From positions 23,727,335-23,791,334 of the forward strand of contig CM059977.1 of NCBI GenBank assembly GCA_030490835.1: a stretch of DNA of 64,000 nucleotides, read 5' to 3'. The notes beneath the pieces are model-generated. The model saw only the letters and a list, made by a program, of their open reading frames with translations. It made no database searches and had not been told where the DNA came from. Source of the stretch: Annona cherimola (Eukaryota > Streptophyta > Magnoliopsida > Magnoliales > Annonaceae). How positions within the stretch are numbered: position 1 is the first letter of the stretch; each line of letters opens with the position of its first letter. A program made the position numbers and the translations under genes. Positions 34,859 through 47,993 of the stretch are shown here, piece by piece.

Positions 34859-36335
34859 CTACCAACAAAAAAAATAAAATAATATGCTGAAAAATTGATG
34901 TTATGTATGCGTATGTCCCTCCAACATCGATATTAATGCTGTAAGATAAAATCAATGTTATCTGACAAAATCAATTTTGATACGGTAGAAATCAATTTTA
35001 TCTAAAGTAGATATTGGAGGTGATGGCGTAAGATTAGCAAAAGTGGCAGATCGGTTTGGGCATAAGGTTGGGTAATATTGTCACGTACGTAGCATATTTT
35101 GTACCTACTGCTACGCAAAAATGGCATAAGGCTGGGCTGGGCAAAAGTCTCCTCGTGGCTGGCCAGAAGTGGTTTAGATCTGGGGCCAGAGTCTTCTCCT
35201 CTTCTGTCTCCAAGACCTATCAGCCATTTTGATCTTTTTATTTTTATTTTGGTCCTTTACATATTTTCTTTTTAATTCACAGATTTTACATATTTACTTT
35301 TTGAACTTTGTAAATTTGTCCCTTTTGCATTTTAAACATTGCTATCAATGCAAGACATCGAACGAATGGAAAATTTGTTAATAATTGTAATACAATTTCT
35401 TTAATAACAATTCTATCCTTAAAAGAAGTTGAAATAAGTCAACTCAATTTGGCCACAATAAAATCACACTTTTTGGAAGTTTAAGTCAACTCATGAAAAG
35501 AAGGGCAGTTTATAAAATGAGTTGACTTAATTAGGTCATATAAAATTATCCTATCTACATATATATATATATATGAGGCGACTCATGAAATAAGTCGAAT
35601 CAACTAGTGCATAACAAAAATCGCACTAACTCAACTAGCTATAAAGGCATTTTAGACTTTTCATCTATAAATCATAGCCGCTAGTTGAGTGTTTTGATAT
35701 TGTAAAACTTTAGGATTTTAAAACATAAAGGAAACAAACTTACAAGATTTGAAAAGCAAAATATGCAAAACTGATTAAAAAGAAAATCTGCAAAGTTAGA
35801 AGGATCAAAATATAAAAAATTTCATTTTAGCTGCCATATGAGCATATTTACAAGGAAGTATCTTTGGTAAAAGTCGGTTTACACAAGTTTGAAATTAGAT
35901 TAAGAATAAGCATGAATCTTCAATCAATCCAGATTTATTTCCTTATAGAGCAGAAATAAATTGTCAACATCAAACTTTATATAATTATGCATATTTGTAA
36001 ACTTCTATTTTTTAATATTTAGTAAAGAATATTCAGTTTGAGAATTTTTCAAAATTAAGATATTAATATATAATTTATTATTTTATAAAGTTGTATTCTT
36101 ATGTTGGCCAATTAGCCTTTTACAAAAACTAATGTGGTTGCAAATGTTGAAATAAAAAATTAATTTATTAAAAGACTTTCATAAAATAATAAATATATGT
36201 TCTAGATCAAAGCTATTAGTAAGAATTTCTATTTTAAATTCTTAAATATAAATGTTATATTATGAAAAAATAGCATCATTAAGTATAAATATTGCCCCCT
36301 ATTAGATAAAGGGGCATGATTATTTACGACAGGGT
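34859..36335. other. AT-rich intergenic DNA
   Basis: A small hairpin (CCTCCAACATCGATATT at 34919, AGATATTGGAGG at 35011) and a (TA)n tract at 35560 are the only structures noticed. No gene recognised. Confidence 0.35.
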
Positions 36336-36339
36336 CGAC

Positions 36340-36690
36340 TAGTATGAAAATATATTGTTTACTCTTTTGTTTTATAGAACTCTCATTTTAGTGTATTTAA
36401 TTCATAAACTAAGTCTTACTATTGTTAATGATATGTATTATTTTTTTGAAATTCAAATAGAAAAGTATTTTAGTCATTTTGTCTTTTTTAAAGGTTAAAA
36501 TTACTAAAATAATCTTATGCTGAAATTTAAAAAATATACACATCTACAAAAATGTTCAATACTTAATTTATGAATTAAAATACATTTAAAATACGTGTTT
36601 TATAAAAAAAACAAAAAATTAAAAATTTGTTTTCTAACCGGTCGGAATGGCTGCCATCCATTCCGACAGGTTGGTAATGATCAACCGTCT
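36340..36690. mobile_element. Foldback MITE (common core), with an inner hairpin near its right end
   Basis: GTGTATTTAATTCATAAACT and its mirror near 36560 form the arms. The right end carries the hairpin CGGTCGGAATGGCTGCCATC / CATTCCGACAGG at 36640-36672. Confidence 0.45.
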
Positions 36691-36732
36691 TTGATAAATA
36701 TAGCAAAATTCTAAATCAATTATAGATCGACG

Positions 36733-36900
36733 CATGTTTTAAAGTTGTTTATTTTTTCATAATTTTTGTTTATTTGAAAAAACTCTAAAAGAAAGCCATA
36801 CACATCCATGCCACCATGTTTTAAGTTGTTTATTTTTCATAATTTTTGTTTATTTGAAAAACAATGGTAAAAGAAAGCCATACACATCCATGCCACCCGA
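36733..36900 (+). repeat. 84-bp tandem duplication
   Basis: CATGTTTTAA...GTTGTTTATTTTT...GAAAGCCATACACATCCATG occurs twice head to tail (starting about 36733 and 36817), with small indels. Confidence 0.75.
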
Positions 36901-37400
36901 CCCTCAACATTCATTGTGGGGCTTCTATTTTTATAAGTTTTTTTTAAATTTACGCTCATTACATAAAAATTATATAATAAAATAAATTTTCCATATTAAT
37001 GATTGGTTGAACATATGAACATAAAATGATCCATATTGCATATAATTTGGAGTTTTTAAGATTTTTTTATGAATTTGTATTTTACAATTATCTTAATTTG
37101 TATTAACATCAGACTGTGAAATATTTTTATAGCAAACATCTAATAATATCCATATATTTCCTCTCTAGTGGACTCTTGTGAATAATCAAGGACACTATAC
37201 TGTCATCACAAGTATCGCAATGGTATTACCACTAGGTTACTGACCAGGGTAGCTTTTTTTTAGGATTTTTTTGGTAAAGTTATAGTCTTAATTAGGTGAG
37301 CCAATAAGCCTTTTACAACAAATTAATGTGGTTGTAACCCTTGAAATAAAAAATGAATGTATATATATTATTATGATACACGATATAGTTTATAAATTTA

Positions 37401-37915
37401 GGGGGTGTTTGGCAAATTTTAAAACTTTTTCAACTAAAACTTTTCATTTTCCACAAGTATTCTATTTTTTAATCATTTCAATTATTTATACACAACTATC
37501 TATGCAACTAAGCTATCTGCTTTAACTTTACTCTCTTTACTCCTCATCGTGACCCCTATTAAATCATATCATTTTCTACCAATTCAAAATTTTTATACTA
37601 AAAATTTTTCATCATCAATTTACAAAAGTTGTCAAGTTAAAACTTTTTAATATAAAAAATTTTTTTTTTTTATCTCCATCTCCGTAACTACTTTATTTTT
37701 TAATTATTTTTTCCACATCTTTCTATACAACAATCTTATTTTTCAATCATTTCTACACAACTACTAATATAACTAACCTATCTATTTTAAATTTATTCTT
37801 TTTACTCATCATCATTACCTCTGCCATATCACATCATTATCTACTAATTTAACAATTTTCACTTTAAAAACTTTTCGTCCAAAGTTTACAACTACTCAAA
37901 CACATCTCCAAAGTT
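37401..37915 (+). mobile_element. Tourist-like MITE with internally duplicated body
   Basis: The left end GGGGGTGTTTGGC and right end CAAACACATCTCC are the family termini. The body (AACTTTTT..., TTTTTAATCATTTC, CTCTTTACTCCTCATC) is present twice between them, about 230-250 bp apart. Confidence 0.5.
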
Positions 37916-38800
37916 TTTATCATTTTCGGAATGCACTTTTAAAATCAATTCCAAATTTATATTTACAAAAACTTTAAATGAAAGTTTGATATATACTAGT
38001 TTTAGTTTTACTTTAGGATTTTGCAATCGATTTTAGGTCCAAAAACATTTTTGTAACACATCGATTTTAGTTGCTTCAAAAAAAGAATATTTTTGTAAAA
38101 AAAACATAAGAGTTGTGTTTCATGTAGAGCAAATGGTTTCCAATAGCTTGAACGAGATGTGTATCAATGTATGGGTCGTATGGATGAAATTTACATTCAT
38201 AAGACAGCTTTTTAAATTTTTAATACTGAATCTTTTTACATTTTAATACAATTTTCTCATTCACAATACACAACATTATATTTTCATCTTATTTCTCCAC
38301 TATTCAAGCCACTTAATCCTTTCAAATAGCATTGAATCGCAATTAAGGGCACTTTTGGAAATTTACAAACATGATTTTTCTCTTCTACACATTCTCCCAT
38401 AAATAATTTAATTTAATTATTTTATTTATTTTTATTATTTTACGTAAATCACACATTTTTTAAAATATTTTATGGATCACTTTGGAGTTTGCGAGCGCCC
38501 GGGCAGGACCGACTGAAACCGGAAAGCCGTGTCTTTTCTTTTCCAAAGTTACATGCATGACAGGCTTTACGTCTACATCGTTTTCATGTAAATGGAAAGC
38601 CTAGGTAACAAAACTAGCTAGCTACCACTACCAGTACCATATGTAGCTGGGTTTTCCGTATTACATTACGGGGCTTAGATCACTACAGTGTTCTCACCTT
38701 CGTCAGTCATCCGTGCTGTTTTAAGCATGCTATACTGATTAATATATATCAATGTATTTTTTTTCTGATAAAGTATATCAATGTATTATTGATTCACCGC
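37916..38800. other. Intergenic DNA with repeat remnants
   Basis: Stretch 38195-38360 (TTTTTAATACTGAATC..., ATTATATTTTCATCTTATTT) is a member of a small repeat family also seen at 13640-13860, 39290-39430 and 51045-51250. No gene recognised. Confidence 0.35.
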
Positions 38801-38805
38801 TGAAT

Positions 38806-39136
38806 GAATGCACCTCAGTGCACTCAGGTGTATTTTATCCTTTTTTTTTTGAAATTTTTTTATACAACTGTTAATCTATATACATTTAACATGCGTATCA
38901 ATTTTTATTATTTTTGGAGATTTTTAAGGTATTTATTTTTTATTTTTTAAAATAATAAATTATGAACATGCCACTACTTTTAAAAAATAAAAAATAAATG
39001 TCTAAAAGTCTCCAAAAATGATAAAAATTGATATGTATGTTAAATACACTTAGATTAATAATTGTATAAATAAATTTCAAAAAATAAAAAACTAGTTTCT
39101 TGCATCCGAGTGCACCGAAGCTCAGTGCACCCACCT
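38806..39136. mobile_element. Foldback MITE with CAGTGCACTC arms
   Basis: The left arm has GAATGCACCTCAGTGCACTC. The right arm has GAGTGCACCGAAGCTCAGTG in inverted orientation. The core is TTGTATAAATAAATTTC and its mirror TTTTTTTATACAACTGTTAA. A 9-bp repeat TTATTGATT occurs near both ends (38785, 39155) but is not flush with the arms. Confidence 0.55.
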
Positions 39137-39446
39137 GCTCTGGATCTTGACTCTTATTGATTAGTATGTAATATATAATACGTTAACGACTACTACACAC
39201 TATGGATGCGTAACATTGTCAGTATTGTCTTAATTCGTGTACTAGTTTATGTTTTTTCTAGCCTGCATGGGTAGAAAATTGAATGTAATTTTATATTTTC
39301 TATTTTTTTCATTTTGAAAATCAATAACATATTTTTATTTTCATGTATTCTTTTTATTTTTCAACACACAACAACGCTTTTTATATTTTATGTGCTCATC
39401 CTAATCCTCATCTACTCCAAGTTTTGATCATCAACTATATGTATGG

Positions 39447-40066
39447 GTTAAGGCTAAATGCACTGAGGTGCACTTAGTCTCGGTGCACCTATCTAATTAT
39501 GTTTAACATGTGTATCAAGTCTAGATGTCGATACAATGCACTGGGGTGTACTTAGCTTCAGTGCACCCGAATGCTTTAACCCATTTTTAAATTTTTTTTC
39601 AAAATTTTTTTATATAACTGTTAATCTAAATGTATTTAACAGTACATATTAAGTACTACCAAAATGGTAAAAATTGATATACGTATTAAGTACACTTAGA
39701 TTACTAATTGTATCAAAAATTTTCAATAAATAAAAAAGGATTAAATGCACCCAAGTACACTGAGGCTAAGTGCACCCATGTGCATTTAGTCTCAACCCAT
39801 CAAGTTTTACTAATTTTGGAATTTTTTTAATATTTATTTTTTATTTTTAAAAATCAGTGACATTTTTAATAATTTAAAATTACTAAAATACCATTAATTT
39901 TGGAGGATCAAAAATAAATATTTAAAAAACTTCAAAATTAGTAAAATTTGATATACATGTTAAATATACTTAGATTAATAGGTAAATAAATTTTTTTTAA
40001 AAATAAAAAAATAGGTTAAAGCATCGGGTGCATCGAAGCTAAGTACACCTAGTACATTATATCAGA
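39447..40066. mobile_element. Two foldback MITEs of one family, one nested in the other
   Basis: Four arms occur in the order L1 (GCTAAATGCACTGAGGTGC, 39453), L2 (AATGCACTGGGGTGTACTTA, 39534), R1 (TGAGGCTAAGTGCACCCATG, 39760) and R2 (TCGAAGCTAAGTACACC, 40035). L2 pairs with R1 and L1 with R2, so the inner element (about 39523-39796) lies within the outer one. ATCAAGT flanks the inner element on both sides. No ORF. Confidence 0.55.
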
Positions 40067-42743
40067 TCCGGATACGTGTCGCCAATAAATTCCTCATGTT
40101 CATTCGTTGGCAAGCCTTTCCATCATTTGCATCCATATTTAATAAATGGGTCACGAGTAATTTCCTGTTTTACTCTACAAGAAAGTCTATCATGTCCGTC
40201 CATGTTCTCGAATTTGCCGTCTACCTTCAGAGTTCGGACCCTGGCTCATATTCTTGGTGAGTTTTTCACCAATTAATAAAAGGGCAGATGCATCCGCGCG
40301 TGCGAAAATGACATCAAGATATATAGGGTGGTGAATCGTGGAAATTAATGGGGTTGTTGGCACGTATGTATGTGTGATACTGATAGATAGTGCGTAACTG
40401 ATGGTATTTAATTTAGTAATTGCATTTAATTGCTTAAATATCCCATCAAATCATCAATCAAACTTGAAAATAGCTTCTTAGTGTGATCAGTGTTCGGGAC
40501 ATGAGGAGGAGGCCGATATTTTCAACGAAACAAAATAAAATTGGTAAATTTCTTTTTTTAATCAAATTAATCATTGTTCGCATATTTTCTATTCTAATCG
40601 TTTACTATATATACGTCGAAATTAAGCAGCATTTAGCGAAATCCCCAAATTTCCATAATTAAAAATGATTAATCGCATGAAGTTGCATTTTTTATTTTGT
40701 GCCTTGCTAAGATGTTCAGTAATGATGATTTTAAAATCATAAAATATGCGCAGATGTGTATTGAACAGTACAAAAATCTTTGATAATTTTTTATAATATT
40801 TAGTAACAAATTTTAATTTTTATCAACCAAAATTTTGTTGCAAAAGAATAAAATTTGATTCCTAAGGAAAATCTTTAATTGCCAATGGCTAGTGGCATAT
40901 GTTATACGGCAAACACTCAGAAGACCCTTTTTCAACTTAAGCGACCAAATATTATTACCTATGAAAGCATTATTATAAGTATTGGAAATTTTTCTTGCAT
41001 ATGCATTGTTCTTATTAATAAAGGCATTTCTGTTGCTAATAAAGATAGCTAAAAAGGAACGTTCTTGAAGTGATTGTCAACCACTATATTATAGGGAAAT
41101 CACTACAATCAGTTAGAGTTTTTAGCATTTTGTAATAAAAATAATCGTGATCGTTTACATAGAACAAAGAATCACATGCATGGTGCATGTGGGTCATGTG
41201 ACAGCCCATTCAAACTATACACCACTGCAACAAAAGTTTATAACAGTTGCTCCTTTTTCACATTCAAATTTAAATTTAACTGCATTTAATATCAAATGCA
41301 ACCACTTGTCTCCATTTTTGGAGCTAGAAATTATATTATTATCATGTCAATGTCTCCAGAGTGAGAGTTGCATGTTTGCGTCTCTTTAGTGGGACCTGTG
41401 TCTACCATTTGAGGAGCTCTAGTATCATGTTGACATGTAAGTTGATTATAAAAAATTTATAAAGTTTTATTAGTTTGATTTGTAATATAACATAGAAAAA
41501 TGTAACTTTGGAAATAAAATTTCAGTTGGAACAATAAAAAAAATAAATTATTTTAAATGCAGTAAAATTATTTTATATGCTTACGTCAACATTTGTAGAT
41601 TGCTATTGAATGGTACACGGCACCAAAAGGGGAGAAAGGCTTGGGAACTCTCCAATGTGAACTCATGGTGGGAATTCTTTCAAAAAATTTTAATTTTTTT
41701 TATTGTTTTTAAAAAACCAAACCATACATTAGTTTAAAATATAAGTTTAACTGTTGACAACGAAAATCTTAAAAATCAAATTATATTAATTAATAAAATG
41801 AAATGGAAGAATTTCAACCATAGTTAAAATTTTAGATATAAATAACAAATGTTATATAATTTATATAATCTGAAACATTCTGTCTATTTATTTTAACTAG
41901 ATTGTTGTAAAAAAGTTTTTAAATATTACTAAAATTATGTGATTTCATTTTTTAGGTGATAAATATGTATTCTTTATAATTTTTGCTTATTCGATATCAT
42001 TTTTAACATACGATTTATATGAATTTTATTATTAACGGTCAAAATAACATTTTGTATTTAATGAATGGTGTGATTTTTAAAAATCAACTAGCAAATAAAA
42101 TTTTTGGAAGCGTTCCCACCATTGACGAGTTCCCACAGAAGCCTCACTCCCAACAGGGCATGCACCCTGACGTCATGGCATGCTGCGTGGCATACCCGAG
42201 ATGGAAAGATTCGAGCACCAATCGTCTGTTTGCTTCTTTTACTTTCACCATGCTATCAGGAATTCTGCACCGTCCACGTAGCTCACATGGACGATTTATA
42301 CAGTGCTAGCTCGATCTTCAAAAGATAGGAGGGACCCAAGCGATGAGCTCAGCTTTCATGTTCTAGTTTTATTATTGCTGTTGCATGACATGACCACTAT
42401 ACTAGCTTTCCAGTACTACCAGTCGCATTTGGACACGTTGCCCTCGTGACGTCCCGTTCTGGAGTTGTGTGATTTTGGTACAAACGGTGCACCATATAAA
42501 CCTAAGCAGCCTTCACCAACCGAGGAAAATGTCATGTCCTTGTCTCCGGGTGGTGTTGGTTGGATACATTTGAACTGCCAGGTGCGCATGGTGTACAATC
42601 ATTGTATGCGGCGTCAGTGGTTTCCCAAAAATGCATAAAATTATTTGGCTGTTAGACTACTAGTTCATGTGATCCGGGACGTGAACTAACAAGTTGTACT
42701 AAACTACATTAATTATCGGTATTAGTAAGTACTCAAACAAGTA
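40067..42743. other. Intergenic DNA, no gene recognised
   Basis: A repeat shared with 17770-17960 lies at 40870-41060. A perfect bZIP-type palindrome TGACGTCA is at 42168-42175 in a GC-richer patch (42100-42350). ORFs up to 96 codons (42019-42309) have no recognised domain. Confidence 0.35.
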
Positions 42744-42748
42744 TATTG

Positions 42749-43359
42749 TGTAATAATCCAGAACTGAATCCCATGTCAAAAATGGGAGAAAGTCCCTGGT
42801 AGTTTATAAGTGGATTTCAAATTCAATATAGTGCGACGCATTTTAAAGCCACGCGGTTAAACTACTAAGCCAGAGCGAACAATATCACACTGTAAGACCC
42901 ATTGCCCACAGGCCTAATAGACTTTTTTGGGTTTATGTGTTTTGCGCATCAGGCTCAATGGTTGTTTTTCTGAATCTGTGCATGACAAGTGGTATTAGAA
43001 TAACTCTCCCTCCAGTAAATGTGGTTTGGAGAGTTGAACCAGTAAAAGTCAGGGCTGCAGGAAGAAACCCAGAGTTGGGTTATGGTTCGGGGACGAACCA
43101 GGAGGAAGTTAATGGTCTTGTAATAGCCCAAAACTGAATCCCACATTGAAAAGAGGAAAAAGTTCCGAGTAGTTTATAAGTAGGTCTCAAGTTCAATATA
43201 GTGTAACGCGTTTTAAAGTCGTGTGGTTAAGCTGTTAGGCCAGAGTAAACAATATCATTGTTGTGAGATTCATGGCCCATATGCCCAACTGACATTTTCT
43301 GAGCCTATATACTCTGTGTGTCAAGCCCAATGGTAATTTTTCTGAGTCTGTACGTGACA
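42749..43359 (+). mobile_element. TRIM retrotransposon (two LTRs, no coding region)
   Basis: The 5' LTR (42749-42987, 239 bp) and 3' LTR (43119-43359, 241 bp) both start TGTAATA and end TGACA, and are clearly homologous along their length (GTAGTTTATAAGT, TTCAATATAGTG, TTTTAAAG). Two bases after the 5' LTR, TGGTATTAGAAT (42990-43001) is a slightly mutated primer-binding site for initiator tRNA-Met (usual form TGGTATCAGAGC). The 131-bp internal part ends in a purine-rich tract (GGGACGAACCAGGAGGAAG). Such short LTR elements without ORFs are terminal-repeat retrotransposons in miniature. A matching 5-bp target duplication was not found. Confidence 0.85.
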
Positions 43360-45175
43360 AATTATTTCTAATTCGTCTTCAAAGACCCACCTGGTTATTC
43401 GATCTGATCATTCTTTGTCTTGATTTTTTCCACCGTCCGTCTCCCTTCTTTATCACTTTCTTTTCTTTTTCTTTTTTCTCTTTTTTAAATTCAGCGAATA
43501 TCTTTGCCTTAGTCTCCACAAAAAGCTTTGTTCCCTTCTTAATAAATTAAAATATGAAGCTTCATCCAATGACTTCCAATATGCATTGAACTGCACATCC
43601 GATATATAACAAGGCCTTGTACTCTTTTGTATCAACCCAAGTTTCAAAACTCTTGAGAAGAATTATATAAAAAAAGTATTAAAACTCTATTCAATTTGTT
43701 TGCCTAGAAAGGGGCAAACCACAGCAAACAAATCAAAGACATGCATGGTCTGATGTGACATTGATTAGCTTCGAACATCAGCAAGAACATTCTGTGAAGA
43801 ACAACACATGTTTTTCAATATTAAAACATTAAACGCGAAAAGATGAGAGAAACTTACAATCGGATCCACAGTTGTCCTTGAATTAATATGAAAATACAAA
43901 CTAATCTATGGATTTTATCAATCTGTCTTAATATCCTCAAAGTCTAGCAACCATCACGCAGTTTTCGTCATTCAGATTCTCCAAAAGTTAGGAAGATCTG
44001 CACAATGCTCCTAATGTTCCAAATAAAGAAACAGCAGTGGAAGACCATGCTACCCAGCTTTTGTAGCCATCCATTTGTCACCCAAATATGCATTGGCGAT
44101 GAGCTCACCCCATCAAGTTAATCACGATTGATTCAGGTACACCCAAGTTTGAAATAAGTTGAATTTAAATTACTTTAATTCATCTAAACAACATTCACTT
44201 CGAGTTACATAATCTCAGTGAAGGTGAGATATCATGTCTTAGAGAGGTCTATGATGATTTAGGTGTTATAGTTATATATTAATTTGCATGAGTCAACCCA
44301 CTCAACTGGACATGAAACGGTGAATTAAATTGAAGTTGCCAATTTTTAAAGCCACAGAGATAGCTCAACGGCACAATATATATGTATCATGGAGCTGGCT
44401 AGATAGGTTGCCAAGAAAGCATACTCAGGCGAGGTTTATCTGTAGTTTAATGGCGTGTTTCCCGGCATGCGTCCTTCTCTTTTTTCTCCGTGTCTTCCTG
44501 ACATCACAGTTGGGCCTAAACGATTGGTAAGGCGATCTAAAATGATAATATATATATATATATACTCGCACGTCCAAAAAGGAGTATTCCTTAATATTAT
44601 ATATATGATTCACATAATAAAGCTGAGATATGCTGGCGTATTGGAATTTTGAAATGCACGGCTTTTGCTGCTGATGTGTCGGGGGGTAATTAACGTTTTC
44701 TTGCCTACTTAGCTAGTTATAACAAATTCCCAGTTAAAAACTAGGACTGTTGTCTGCGTTGTCCACACGTGAAATGCCACGTTGAAGATGATGTACCAGT
44801 GTTTTTAATATATAATTAGAAATCATGAAACTTGTCTCTTTGATTCCAACTATAAGTAATTTAAAAAGATTAAACGCTACTTTACACAAATGGAATGTAT
44901 CATAACCTGTTCAGATGACCAAGATGAGTTTTTCACCAAGTGGATGTAGCAATCAAGCTAGGCCATTAGGATTAAGGGATTGATGCGCTGGATCACTACT
45001 CATGGACCTGTTATGATAGCTGTACTCTATATTTTTCTAGTTAATCGACAAAGAAATAAGTTGAATGAGACAAAATAAGAAAGCTTTTTCATATAAAAAT
45101 GAAAATTAAAAATAAAAAATTTCTTTTTAGTAACGGAGAAAAATATATCATTTTCTTTGCCCATTTACTATAATT
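43360..45175. other. Intergenic DNA, nothing recognised
   Basis: A (TA)n tract lies at 44549-44564. Short ORFs here lack domains. Confidence 0.35.
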
Positions 45176-45179
45176 TAAT

Positions 45180-45420
45180 ATTTTAACTACTTCGACCATC
45201 TACGACCAACGCCGGTGGCCAAAGGGAACGTCCCTCTTAGAGAAGTTACGAGATTGAAACCTGGTGCTGGAGTTTTATCAATCTATTAAGATTTGAAAGA
45301 TTCTGATCTCCCCTGTTGATATTCAAGAGTTTATAGTCTCTTTCTTGCAACTTGTAATAATTGCCTCGAGGGCTTGATTGCAAGATATGTTGAGATATGA
45401 TGTAAAATATGCCAATAAAA
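45180..45420 (+). mobile_element. Possible SINE-like repeat
   Basis: GGTGGCCAAAGGGAACGTCC followed by GAGATTGAAACCTGG has the layout of a degraded tRNA-related head with a B-box-like motif. The tail is not defined. Confidence 0.25.
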
Positions 45421-45589
45421 AAATATCTTTAACTACTTAAAAATGTTACATTTACCAATTGTTACTTATATTTTTATCATTATTTTATATTATTCATGGT
45501 GACTTTACATTATTCATGGTAAACGACCTATATATTTTATCCTTCCTTTCTTTACTTTTGATAATTATCTAATCAGGAATCGGGCTACG

Positions 45590-45705
45590 TTCACTCATTT
45601 CACATCATGGCTTACAAGCCACAAGCCCAAGGTTCAACCTTGTTGGGAGCATGTCTCCCCTCCCCTCCCTAATGTAATAAAAAATTATTATTATTATTAT
45701 TATCT
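45590..45705 (+). mobile_element. Probable SINE with (TTA)n tail
   Basis: GGTTCAACCTTG (45631) is B-box-like. TGGGAGCATGTCTCCC forms a hairpin, and AATGTAATAAAAAA leads into (TTA)n at 45686-45703. It is inserted within AT-rich DNA that resembles a Tourist-like MITE. Confidence 0.4.
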
Positions 45706-45929
45706 TATCATATCACTCTTTTATGCTTAAAAAATTTTCTCCTACAAATTTTCTCATATTTTTTATCATTATCAAAAATACTCTAAAAAGAAATAAATAA
45801 AAATAACAGATGCTTAAAATGCAAAATCACATAAACGTACAAAAGAACCTATGATATTTTATGCTCAAAGTTTCAACTTTCCTAGCTTGAAGACAATGTC
45901 GAGATATTAAATTTCAAAAATATAAGATT

Positions 45930-46270
45930 TCATTTCTAGCCAACCAGGAAATAGCTCAAACATGGGTTACCTACATGGTATGATAAATTTCACTCCGGTT
46001 ATTGTACTTAGAACAAGTTTTAGCTAAAAAAATTGAATCTTATCTAAATCAAATATGTGCATAACGCATAAAAGAAATGCGTAAACTCATGTAGTAAAAT
46101 TATTTAATTTATATATCAATGTTGGAATTGTTAATTCAAGACCTAAACCATCTAAAAAATCTCCCCATCTAGATGAATAATAACATAAATTATTATAAGA
46201 TTTTAACATATATGAATGAATTTAAGCATTTTTCATAATTCACGTATAATTATATATTTAAGAAGTACAA
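45930..46270. repeat. Family C repeat, partial
   Basis: It shares TTGAATCTTATCTAAATCAA followed by ATATGTGCAT, and the downstream AATGAATTTAAGCATTTTTC, with the family C copies at 5298-6390 and 51890-52370. Confidence 0.4.
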
Positions 46271-47993
46271 AAGTACCACCCTTTTTTTTAAAAAAAAAAA
46301 GAAGTACCACCTACTCAAAATAGATTAAAAGATTTTTGGTACTGTGATAAATTAATAATTTTAAAGAATATAAATGATTCTTTTTTTTAGAAACCTTGAT
46401 TCCACTAAGATGGAACCCTAGGATATTTTGCTACAAATAGGGCAGCGGGTGGACATGCCAAGTGCTTCTATTCGACTGAGATGGCCCGTGTGTTGGCAGA
46501 AAGTCAAGACTGTAGACAAAATCACAACGATCTTTTGTCTACCAATTGGCTGCAAGAAATTCAACTCATCTGATTTTGGGCGATGCTGTACAATTCCAGC
46601 CTACGATCTCTTTTCATGTTGCTTAATCCACCATGTCACATTCATATTAGGATAAAGATATTGGGAAATTGAATAATCGAAGAAAAATAAATCTTAATCC
46701 ATGTTGGAATCACCAAACGGGGCCCACATGTGCATGGACGTTGGTGCCCCGCCAGAGCACGTATTAATGCAGCTCCTCGTTTGCAGCCGCGGCTGCCGTG
46801 CCCCACCACGGCACCACCCCACCGGCGACCACTCATCGGCCGATCGTAGCCGTTCAACAGCCTTGCCTCGCTGTTCCGAACACCATCGGGCCATCGTCGA
46901 CGTCCGATCTCCGTTTTCGGCGAGTCTTTGCATTGCCACCGCAATTTTGTGCGTATGCGTCTTGAACAAAAGCGCTGATGATGCTTTGGATCACTGTTCC
47001 CCTTGAAACGTGATCCCGGCCATTGAGCATCGGAAAATTCTAGAAGCGTCTAGTTAATAACTGATTCGATCCTGTACACGCAGTTGTAGCAAGACTGTAT
47101 ATCCGGAGATCCTTTGACCATTGAACAGCTGGCTTTTGTAAATCAAGCGATGTTGTAGTGATCAGATGAAACGTTCTGATTTAATCATCAATATCTAAAC
47201 CTCAGTACTAACATGGCCATATGGTATAGCCTAATAAAACACCAAAAATCCTTTTCATTTTACATCCAATGGGATATTTTAATAAAATGTACATACATTA
47301 ATTGCTAATTTGTCAACAATATTCTGGTGATTATGTAAAATCATTAATTCATTTTGATGTGGGAAATATATAATGTATCCGTGCTTGGTTATATATTGTT
47401 TTGTGCTTTTGTTTCAGTAGCAAGGCAATATTTTTAATATATTCATATATCCTCGCAAATGATTTAGATTTTATACTATATACGAGCTTTTACATGAAAT
47501 AACCAGCTTATAATTAATGCAATATCAGTTAGCAGGGCCTAATATCTGAAGTTAGTTACGTAGTTGGAAGTGGCTGAGTATCAACCACCTCATTCATTTA
47601 GAGTAATTAAAATTCAATAAACATGAGGACATGAATGTACATGTTGCCCTAACAAGCAACAAAAGTAGAGAGCGAAGATCACGCCCGTGACGTCGCATGG
47701 CTTGATCCTCTCAGACCTACCAACGTAGACTATATAAACAATAGAAAAAACGTATGACATCAAAAGCTACCACCATATATACATGTACTTAACCTTCCAT
47801 TTTACGAAAAATCTAGATCGACGGTTGACAAATGATAAGTGGCTAGCCACTTTGTCTCCAGGTGTCATTTATTGCATTAGATATCGTATTCAAAAATCCA
47901 CTTTGTCTCCAGATGTCATTGTATATGAACTTTTCTCTTCAATGTAAGTAATTACATATCCTTTATTTACAAAAATAAAAATCCATCTTGCCC
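46271..47993. other. Intergenic DNA with a GC-rich patch
   Basis: 46700-46990 is GC-rich and open in several frames (up to 101 codons), but none of the translations shows a recognisable domain or splice context. I see no supported gene. Confidence 0.35.

Noticed and set aside
38785..39163. TTATTGATT 9-mers as target duplication of the 38806 foldback
   Set aside because: They are not flush with the inverted arms (about 12-20 bp away), so they may be chance in AT-rich DNA.
46642..47006. GC-rich ORFs of 91-101 codons on both strands
   Set aside because: All frames are similarly open because of base composition; no motif, splice site or start context supports any one.
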